NCBI GenBank assembly: GCA_946402945.1
Contig: CAMIYB010000014.1
Span: forward strand, 1 to 33,612
Length of the DNA stretch: 33,612 nucleotides
DNA from: an uncultured Bacteroidales bacterium
GTDB lineage: Bacteria; Bacteroidota; Bacteroidia; Bacteroidales; UBA932
Reading direction: 5' to 3'
This document shows, piece after piece, positions 1 through 5,656 of this stretch. Each line of letters opens with the position of its first letter. Within the stretch, counting starts at the first letter, position 1. The notes beneath the pieces are model-generated. The model saw only the letters and a program-made list of their open reading frames with translations. It searched no databases and was not told the origin of the DNA. The translations under genes and the position numbers were made by a program.

Positions 1-578
1 TTGTCGCCGGTGTATTCCCCGGTGTCGGGATTGCCGCAGAAGTCGGGATGGCTTTCCGGACCGAACCAGTCGAAGGTCCCGCCCATGTCCACTTCCTTCT
101 CCGTGGCCATGTCGAAGAGGGTCAGGTCCACGGTGGATCCGCGCGTGTGTCCGCTCTTTTCCATAATATACTCCTGCGCGAAGAGGACGCTTTTGTCGAG
201 GTCCGGATAGAAATAGGCCTTCATGACCGTGTCCGGGATATCGGCGGCCCAGCGGACGAAATGGTCCACGCCCTTCTGAGGCCGGTAGGCATCGTAGATT
301 TTCAGGCGGTAGCCCATGCCGATGACATCGTCGCTGACGGCCTTGAGGGCGGTGGCCGCCTCTTTGGTCAGCAGCGCGGTGGGCGCGAGGTACCCGTCGA
401 TGCGGGCGCCTACGAAATTGTAGGTCCCGAAATAGCGGATTTCCAGGATCGCGTCCGGGACCGCATCCGTGAGGGATACGAAGGGGCTGCTGTCATTCGA
501 CCTGCTTCTGCATGAGGTGGAAGCAGAACCGACGCAGATGGCCAGGAAGGCCGTTACAATCCAGAATCTTGCTTTCAT
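1..578 (-). CDS. VanX/DdpX-like D-Ala-D-Ala dipeptidase lipoprotein, 3' end outside the window
   Basis: Peptidase family M15D enzyme expected to cut D-Ala-D-Ala dipeptide in the periplasm. The start ATG is at 578-576 and 192 residues are visible; the C-terminus runs off the left edge. A hydrophobic N-terminus ends in a candidate lipidation Cys (C23), although the residues before it (ASTS) are a weak lipobox. Family motifs present are YDAYRP with the conserved Arg (R99) and SGHTRGSTVDLTLFD, supplying two zinc ligands (H144 and D151). The catalytic Glu and third zinc ligand of VanX would lie beyond the edge, so activity cannot be judged. In this phylum such enzymes normally serve peptidoglycan turnover or scavenging; no vanH, vanA, vanR or vanS partner is visible. 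A promoter with both elements lies just upstream. Confidence 0.9.
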   Translation of the reverse strand, partial: MKARFWIVTAFLAICVGSASTSCRSRSNDSSPFVSLTDAVPDAILEIRYFGTYNFVGARIDGYLAPTALLTKEAATALKAVSDDVIGMGYRLKIYDAYRPQKGVDHFVRWAADIPDTVMKAYFYPDLDKSVLFAQEYIMEKSGHTRGSTVDLTLFDMATEKEVDMGGTFDWFGPESHPDFCGNPDTGEYTGD

Positions 579-595
579 AGACAGTAACTTTTCGT

Positions 596-627
596 CAAAT
601 TTGGCAAAAATCCTTCAGAATACCAAA
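596..627 (-). promoter_or_regulatory. Bacteroidota-type promoter for the VanX-like gene
   Basis: Read on the minus strand, TTTG (627-624) is followed after exactly 20 bp by CAAATTTG (603-596), one mismatch from TAnnTTTG. The start codon is about 12 bp past the expected transcription start. The -7 element is itself an 8-bp palindrome. Confidence 0.6.
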
Positions 628-713
628 TTGCGACAGAAGAACTTGCTTGCCGGCGCGGCGTCCCGCCGGTAAAAACAGCCCCGGACAGGCATGGGAATTC
701 GCGGAAAAATATG

Positions 714-721
714 TATATTTG
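714..721 (+). promoter_or_regulatory. -7 element of the ECF-S/FmdE/GH2 operon
   Basis: TATATTTG matches TAnnTTTG perfectly and ends 31 bp before the ATG at 753. No TTTG is seen 19-21 bp upstream. Its position inside a longer in-frame extension (ATG at 711) argues that 753 is the real start. Confidence 0.6.
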
Positions 722-752
722 CGAGCGAGGAAACTTGAATCCGTATAGAACC

Positions 753-1265
753 ATGACCAACGCCGCAACCCTTGCCTCCGGGCGCTATTCTTTTTCGAAC
801 TATCGTACTTATCTTGCCGCCGCCCTTTTTGTTTTGGGTAACATTCTTGTTCCCCAGCTTTGCCACCTGATTCCCAGGGGCGGACTGATTTTCCTTCCCA
901 TCTATTTCTTTACCCTGGTCGCTTCGTTCAAATGCGGCTGGAAGGTGGGCCTGCTGACCGCCGTCCTTTCCCCGCTGGTCAACTGCTTCCTCTTCGGGAT
1001 GCCTCCCGTGGCCTCCCTTCCCGCCATCCTGATCAAATCCCTGGCCCTGGTCGGGGCCGTGACCCTGGTCTCCGGCAAGATGAAGTTCTCCCTCTGGTCC
1101 GTCGCGCTGGCCGTCCTGGCCTATCAATTGGTCGGCATGGTGGCGGAGTTCCTGATGGACTTCAACCTCCTGCATGCCCTGCAGGACGTGCGCATCGGCT
1201 GGCCCGGCATCCTGATCCAGATCCTGGGCGGATACCTGCTCCTCAAAGCCATTGAAAAATGGTAG
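753..1265 (+). CDS. ECF-transporter S-component-like membrane protein
   Basis: A 170-residue integral membrane protein with about five or six hydrophobic helices and short loops, resembling the substrate-binding S components of energy-coupling-factor importers. The family assignment rests on size, topology and overall resemblance; no substrate-specific signature is recognised. The start at 753 is chosen because the upstream in-frame ATG at 711 overlaps the -7 promoter element. The gene overlaps the next start by 7 bp, so it is co-transcribed and probably translationally coupled with the FmdE-like gene and the GH2 gene. No EcfA or EcfT genes are nearby, so it would have to share an ECF module encoded elsewhere. 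Pairing with an FmdE-like protein suggests a metal, cofactor precursor or similar micronutrient as cargo, which is inference only. Confidence 0.72.
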   Translation: MTNAATLASGRYSFSNYRTYLAAALFVLGNILVPQLCHLIPRGGLIFLPIYFFTLVASFKCGWKVGLLTAVLSPLVNCFLFGMPPVASLPAILIKSLALVGAVTLVSGKMKFSLWSVALAVLAYQLVGMVAEFLMDFNLLHALQDVRIGWPGILIQILGGYLLLKAIEKW

Positions 1266-1834
1266 GCGCCCTCCGTTCCTTTGATTTACCCTTGAACCTT
1301 TATGCCGACGATGTCCGTGACATGGCCGGCATCTGCATTGAAAGGTACGGTCTCCGCGAATGGCGGCTGGCCGTTCTCACCAGTGAAATTCATGGCCATC
1401 TGGGCATCTATGCCGTCCTGGGTGCGAAGATGGGCCTCCTGGCCCGGGAACGCTTCGAGGCGGAAGGCCTGCGGGGCGATTGCTCCGTCCTTTCCTTCGC
1501 CGGGAACAGGCCGCCCGTGAGTTGCCTCAATGACGGGCTCCAGGTCAGCACAGGCGCCTCGCTCGGACATGGCCTGATCGCGGTTTCCGACGAGCCCGAA
1601 AAACGGGTCGAGGCCCGTTTCCGCCTGGGCGACAGGGCCTTCGGACTCCGTCTCCGCCCGGACCTGGAGGCGCAGGTCCGGGACGATATCGCCCGCGGGG
1701 TGGCGCAGTACGGCCACGCCCCCGCCTATTGGCAGTACGTCCGCGGCCTGGCCCTGCGCTACTGGCGCGACTGGAACCGCCGCAGCATCTTCGAAGAAAC
1801 GGACTTCCCTTCCGACTATTCCTCTGTATTATGA
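1259..1834 (+). CDS. FmdE-like family protein
   Basis: A 191-residue soluble protein without a signal peptide. It carries the two hallmark blocks of the FmdE family (PF02663, named after formylmethanofuran dehydrogenase subunit E): EIHGHLGIYAVLGAKMG around H45 and H47, and C89-x2-D-G-L-Q with STGASLGHG after it. The usual Cys-Pro after HGH is replaced by Leu-Gly, and the C-terminal zinc ribbon of some members is absent. The His/Cys set suggests metal or cofactor binding, but FmdE proteins have no firmly established biochemical role and methanogenesis is not implied in this organism. It starts inside the S-component gene and its TGA overlaps the GH2 ATG (ATGA), making an obligate operon. It might act on or sense what the S component imports. 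Confidence 0.75.
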   Translation: MVGALRSFDLPLNLYADDVRDMAGICIERYGLREWRLAVLTSEIHGHLGIYAVLGAKMGLLARERFEAEGLRGDCSVLSFAGNRPPVSCLNDGLQVSTGASLGHGLIAVSDEPEKRVEARFRLGDRAFGLRLRPDLEAQVRDDIARGVAQYGHAPAYWQYVRGLALRYWRDWNRRSIFEETDFPSDYSSVL

Positions 1835-4503
1835 AAAAGATATTGAGTCTATCCCTTCTCCTTGTCTCCGTCCTGTGCCTGGCGCAGGAGCCGGTCGTCC
1901 TCGATTCCAAGGCCGTCCATGGCGGCGACGTCGTCTGGCAGATGGCCCAGGCCACGCAGGTCCGTGACGCCGGAAACATCATTTCCCACCGGAACTACGA
2001 CACCTCTTCCTGGATGGAAGCCGTCGTCCCGGGCACGGTCCTGAACACTTTGGTCCATGCCGGCGTCCTGCCCGAGCCCTACTACGGCATCAACAACAAG
2101 CCCTCGGAGGAACTGATCCCGGACCTGGCCGATGTGAGCCGCGACTACTATACGGGCTGGTTCCGTACGGCTTTCACCCTTCCCGCTTCCTATGCCGGGA
2201 AGGACGTCTGGGTGCATATCGGCGGCATCAACTACCGTTCCGAAGTCTGGCTCAACGGCCATCTGATCATGACCACCGGCGGCATGTTCCGCGACTACAA
2301 TGTCAAGGTGACGGGCAAACTCTACATCGGCGGGGGAGAGAACATCCTGGCCGTCAAGGTCCTGCCCATCGACTCTCCCGGACGTCCGACCTCCAAGAAC
2401 TGGGGCGCCAAGGGTGAATTCCACAATGGCGGCGACGGCGAGATCGGCCTCAATACCACCATGCTGATGAGCGCCGGCTGGGACTTCACCTTCATGGACG
2501 GCATCCGTGACCGCAACACGGGCATCTGGCGGAGCATCTCCCTCTATGCCACCGGTCCGGTGGACCTGGTCGATCCCTTCATCCGTTCCGACCTCCGCAA
2601 GCCCGGCTATGACCAGAGCCGCGAGACGGTGTCCGTGACGGTTGTGAACCCCTCGACCGGCATGCGTCCCGTATCCTGCACGGTGCGCGGCGAGATCGAA
2701 GGCGAGGGTATCCAATTCGAGAAGACGGTCAGCCTGGGCCGCGGCGAGCGGCAGGAGGTGGTCTTCACGCCCGAGGAATACAGCCAGCTCATTATCGACA
2801 ACCCCCGGCTCTGGTGGCCGGTCAACAAGGGCGGTCAGCCCCTCTACAAACTGAAACTCTCGGCCTATGTGAATGGGGCGCTCAGCGATACCGTGAGCAC
2901 GGTTTTCGGCATCCGGGAGATCACCACCGACCGCAATACGCCGGATAAATCCCGCGTCTTCTACGTCAACGGCCACCGCCTCTTCATCCGCGGCGAGAAC
3001 TGGATCCCGGAAGCGATGCTCCGCATGTCGCCCGAGCGGACCGCCGCCGAACTCCGGTATGCCAGGCAGGGCGGCATCAACCTGCTCCGCCTCTGGGGCG
3101 GCGGCATCGAGGAAAGCCCGCTGTTCTACGAACTCTGCGACCGTTACGGCATCCTCGTCTGGCAGGAGTTCTGGGTCACGGGCGACACGCAGCACCCGGC
3201 CGACCAGGATATGTACCTGGCCAATGTGGCGAGCAGCGTCCGCAGGCTGCGCAACCACCCCTCGCTGGCCTATTATGTGGCCTCCAACGAGAGCAACGAG
3301 GTGTCCGGGACCCGCGAACTGATCGAGCGGCTGGACGGTACGCGCGGCTACCAGGTGCAGTCCGAGTGCGACGGCGTCCATGACGGAAGTCCCTATCTGG
3401 CGGTCAATCCGATGCGCTATTACGACAATACGGCCTCCGACCGCGGCAGCCGCGTGGACGGCTTCAACCCCGAATATGGCGCTCCCTGCATCACCACGGC
3501 CGAATGCCTGCGGGAATTCCTGGACGAAAAAGACCTCTGGCCGATCAACAAGTCCGTCTGGGACTACCGTGACGGCAATGCCTTCTACGGCATGACCGGC
3601 ATCAACGACCAGCTCATCGCCCAGTACGGCCCCTCCGGCAGCATCGACGAATACGTCCGCAAGGGCCACGCCGTCGGCGCCACCCTCTACCGGGGCATCT
3701 GGGAGGTCTGGAACTACAACAAACTGGGCTGGGGCGACCGCTGGACTTCCGGCATCCTTTTCTGGTACCAGAACAACCCGCTGCCGCGCATCAGCGCCAT
3801 GATGTGGGACTGGTCCCTGGAACCGCTGCCGTCACTCTATTATTCCATGCACTCCCTGGAGCCCCTCCACGCGCAGTTCGACTATCTCAAGAATACGGTC
3901 TCCGTGGTCAACGACTATCTGGACGCCTTCCCCGGCTGCAAGGTCAAGGCCGAGGTCTATGACCTGCGCAGCCGCAAACTGGCCTCCTTCTCCGCGACGG
4001 CGGACGTCCCTGCGGACGGCGTGGCCAACGACGTGCTGACCATCGCCTTCCCCTCTTCCGTCACCCCTGTCCATTTCATCAAGTTGTACTTGTATGACGC
4101 CCAGGGGAAACTCGTCTCAGACAACTTCTACTGGCGTTCCACCAATGAATATGAGGGGCCGAAGACCCTGACCGGCCCGGCGACCGGCGGTTTCGAGAGC
4201 CTGTCTGCCCTGCCGAAGACGACGCTCCGTTCCAGTTACAAGGTGCGCCGGGAAGATGGCAAACTCTTCGTGGACATCGACTTCCGCGGCGGCTCGAAAC
4301 TTTCCTTCCTCAGCCGCATCGAACTGCTGGACGCCTCCGGCAAGAGCATCCGTCCGTCCTTCTACACCGACAACTGGTTCTCCCTGCTGCCGGGTGAACG
4401 CAAGCAGGTCACCGTGGAAACGGCAGAAACGCATACCACCGCCGGCGTTCGTCTCCGGATCTCCGGTTGGAACATTCCGACGGTGGAATATAAGATTCAG
4501 TAA
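1831..4503 (+). CDS. Secreted GH2 glycosidase, beta-mannosidase / exo-beta-glucosaminidase type
   Basis: An 890-residue glycoside hydrolase of family 2. A signal peptide (MKKILSLSLLLVSVLCLAQ) is probably cut after Ala, sending it to the periplasm or surface. Order: sugar-binding jelly-roll domain (about 30-220), Ig-like domain (about 235-345), TIM barrel (about 350-650), C-terminal beta-sandwich regions. The acid/base is most likely E487 in RNHPSLAYYVASNESNE and the nucleophile E548 in GFNPEYG. The motif context resembles mannosylglycoprotein endo-beta-mannosidase and CsxA-type exo-beta-D-glucosaminidases more than LacZ, so a beta-mannoside or glucosaminide substrate is likelier than a galactoside. 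The start at 1831 overlaps the preceding stop as ATGA and fits the signal peptide. No SusC/SusD pair is adjacent, so this is not a classical polysaccharide utilisation locus. Confidence 0.9.
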   Translation: MKKILSLSLLLVSVLCLAQEPVVLDSKAVHGGDVVWQMAQATQVRDAGNIISHRNYDTSSWMEAVVPGTVLNTLVHAGVLPEPYYGINNKPSEELIPDLADVSRDYYTGWFRTAFTLPASYAGKDVWVHIGGINYRSEVWLNGHLIMTTGGMFRDYNVKVTGKLYIGGGENILAVKVLPIDSPGRPTSKNWGAKGEFHNGGDGEIGLNTTMLMSAGWDFTFMDGIRDRNTGIWRSISLYATGPVDLVDPFIRSDLRKPGYDQSRETVSVTVVNPSTGMRPVSCTVRGEIEGEGIQFEKTVSLGRGERQEVVFTPEEYSQLIIDNPRLWWPVNKGGQPLYKLKLSAYVNGALSDTVSTVFGIREITTDRNTPDKSRVFYVNGHRLFIRGENWIPEAMLRMSPERTAAELRYARQGGINLLRLWGGGIEESPLFYELCDRYGILVWQEFWVTGDTQHPADQDMYLANVASSVRRLRNHPSLAYYVASNESNEVSGTRELIERLDGTRGYQVQSECDGVHDGSPYLAVNPMRYYDNTASDRGSRVDGFNPEYGAPCITTAECLREFLDEKDLWPINKSVWDYRDGNAFYGMTGINDQLIAQYGPSGSIDEYVRKGHAVGATLYRGIWEVWNYNKLGWGDRWTSGILFWYQNNPLPRISAMMWDWSLEPLPSLYYSMHSLEPLHAQFDYLKNTVSVVNDYLDAFPGCKVKAEVYDLRSRKLASFSATADVPADGVANDVLTIAFPSSVTPVHFIKLYLYDAQGKLVSDNFYWRSTNEYEGPKTLTGPATGGFESLSALPKTTLRSSYKVRREDGKLFVDIDFRGGSKLSFLSRIELLDASGKSIRPSFYTDNWFSLLPGERKQVTVETAETHTTAGVRLRISGWNIPTVEYKIQ

Positions 4504-4512
4504 ACTACCGAC

Positions 4513-5475
4513 TTACAAGGTCTTGGCTTTTGCCAGGAAATCGCGAACGCGCCCGGTGTATTCCGCCGGGTGCTTTGCGTATGCATTGGCGTGGACGGCG
4601 CCCTCGGCGACCCACATCTCCTTGTAGCCCTTGACTTTGGCGTCATAGTTGGCCTGCAGGTGGGAGAAGGGGACGAAGTCGTCGGCGTCGCCGTGGATGA
4701 AGAGCATCGGACGGTCGCACTTGGCCAGTTGCTTGACCGAGGAGGCCTCCTTGAAGTCCCAGCCGTAGCGTTTCTTGCAGACAATGTTGGCGCTGGTCAG
4801 GATGGGGAATTTCGGCAGATGCATTTCCTTGAGGTTGGCGGTGAACTGGTCCCAGACGGAGGAATAGCCGCAGTCTTCCACGAAGGCGCGGATGTACGGC
4901 GGGAGTTCGTCGCCCGACATCATCATCGTCGTGGCGGCGCCCATGGAAACGCCGTGGACCACCATGAAATCGTCCTTGAAGATATCGTGGGCCATCTCCG
5001 CCCATTTCTCCACATCCAGACGGTCGAACCAGCCCATCTGCGCGGCGACGCCTTCGGAGTAGCCGTGGTAGTTCAGGTCCGGCACCATGACGTTGTAGTT
5101 GAACTCGTCCCTGTACATCTTCACCAGATAGAGGAAGACGAGGTGGTTGTCGGTGTAGCCATGCACGACGATGGCGGTACCCTCCGCCTCGGCGGGACGG
5201 GCGGCCGGCGCATAGACGGCGTGGAGTTTGAAGTCACCGTGGCCGACCATGGTCGTGTCACGGAAGATGCCCTGCTCGTGGAGCGCGTCGTACCAGGCGA
5301 TCACGCCCGGGCACAGGGAATCGGCCTTGTGGCGCGTACGCTCGATGTCATCGACGCCGTGCGGAGTCGGTTTGAGTGCGTAATTGCACATGTATTTTCC
5401 TACGAGACAGCCGGTTAAGAGGTTAGTGGCCACAAGAAGGGTGGCCGCAAGGCTAAAAAAGCGTTTTAGTGTCAT
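4513..5475 (-). CDS. Alpha/beta-hydrolase lipoprotein (S33/S9-like serine hydrolase)
   Basis: A 320-residue lipoprotein with a strong lipobox, LLTGC (C23), so it is anchored to the cell envelope. The hydrolase fold is clear: VVHGYTDN oxyanion region, nucleophile elbow GVSMGA (S177), acid in HGDADDFVP (D265) and catalytic His in EGAVHANAY (H295). The VVHGYTDNH block and the cap-like insertion resemble Bacteroidota and Firmicutes cell-surface hydrolases annotated as alpha/beta hydrolase or extended BEM46-like proteins. The substrate is unknown; esterase or peptidase are both possible. It lies 17 nt downstream of tRNA-Gly on the same strand with no room for its own promoter, so it is probably expressed from the tRNA promoter. 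It converges on the GH2 gene with 9 bp between the stops. Confidence 0.88.
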   Translation of the reverse strand: MTLKRFFSLAATLLVATNLLTGCLVGKYMCNYALKPTPHGVDDIERTRHKADSLCPGVIAWYDALHEQGIFRDTTMVGHGDFKLHAVYAPAARPAEAEGTAIVVHGYTDNHLVFLYLVKMYRDEFNYNVMVPDLNYHGYSEGVAAQMGWFDRLDVEKWAEMAHDIFKDDFMVVHGVSMGAATTMMMSGDELPPYIRAFVEDCGYSSVWDQFTANLKEMHLPKFPILTSANIVCKKRYGWDFKEASSVKQLAKCDRPMLFIHGDADDFVPFSHLQANYDAKVKGYKEMWVAEGAVHANAYAKHPAEYTGRVRDFLAKAKTL

Positions 5476-5485
5476 GATTAATCAT
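5474..5485. repeat. 12-bp perfect palindrome over a start codon
   Basis: ATGATTAATCAT is a perfect palindrome covering the hydrolase start codon and the 10 bases upstream of it, in the 17-nt gap to tRNA-Gly. It could be an operator or a weak translation-modulating hairpin, or chance. Confidence 0.45.
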
Positions 5486-5492
5486 TAAGCCG

Positions 5493-5565
5493 AGCGGAAT
5501 GCGAGGTTCGAACTCGTGACCTGCGGCTTGGGAAGCCGCCGCTCTACCAACTGAGCTAATTCCGC
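5493..5565 (-). tRNA. tRNA-Gly (anticodon CCC)
   Basis: Minus-strand cloverleaf of 73 nt. The acceptor stem GCGGAAT pairs fully with ATTCCGC. The D arm is GCTC-AGTTGGTA-GAGC, the anticodon stem GCGGC/GCCGC with loop TTCCCAA giving anticodon CCC, and the T arm is CGAG-TTCGAAC-CTCG. The discriminator is U, as in bacterial glycine tRNAs. CCA is not encoded, so it must be added after transcription. The downstream hydrolase begins 17 nt after the tRNA end. Confidence 0.95.
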
Positions 5566-5595
5566 TTATTTAAACCCCTCAGAAAGCGCTAATTG

Positions 5596-5626
5596 CAAAA
5601 TAAACGCTATCTTTGTGGAGTGCAAA
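5596..5626 (-). promoter_or_regulatory. Likely promoter of tRNA-Gly and the hydrolase
   Basis: On the minus strand TTTG (5626-5623), 19 bp, then TTATTTTG (5603-5596), one mismatch from TAnnTTTG. The expected transcription start is about 25 nt before the tRNA. The M16 gene's -7 element (5608-5615) lies inside this spacer on the opposite strand, so the two promoters overlap. Confidence 0.5.
5608..5615 (+). promoter_or_regulatory. -7 element of the M16 peptidase gene
   Basis: TATCTTTG is a perfect TAnnTTTG, 41 bp before the ATG at 5657. It forms an 8-bp perfect inverted repeat with CAAAGATA at 5623-5630. The implied leader is A-rich, common for well-translated Bacteroidota genes. Confidence 0.65.
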
Positions 5627-5656
5627 GATACGAAAAAAAACCAAAATACGAGAAAA

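Noticed and set aside
1..578. Vancomycin-resistance operon suggested by the VanX-like protein
   Set aside because: No VanH, VanA or VanRS gene is visible, and VanX-like dipeptidase lipoproteins are common housekeeping proteins in this phylum.
1259..1834. Methanogenesis or formylmethanofuran metabolism suggested by FmdE similarity
   Set aside because: Only the FmdE-like fold is shared; no other methanofuran enzyme is present and the organism is bacterial.
1831..4503. Classical polysaccharide utilisation locus
   Set aside because: There is no SusC/SusD pair, sensor or ECF sigma/anti-sigma gene near the GH2 gene or the PCMD gene.
5615..5656. N-terminal extension of the M16 gene from 5615
   Set aside because: It begins in the -7 element, and the lipoprotein signal begins at 5657.
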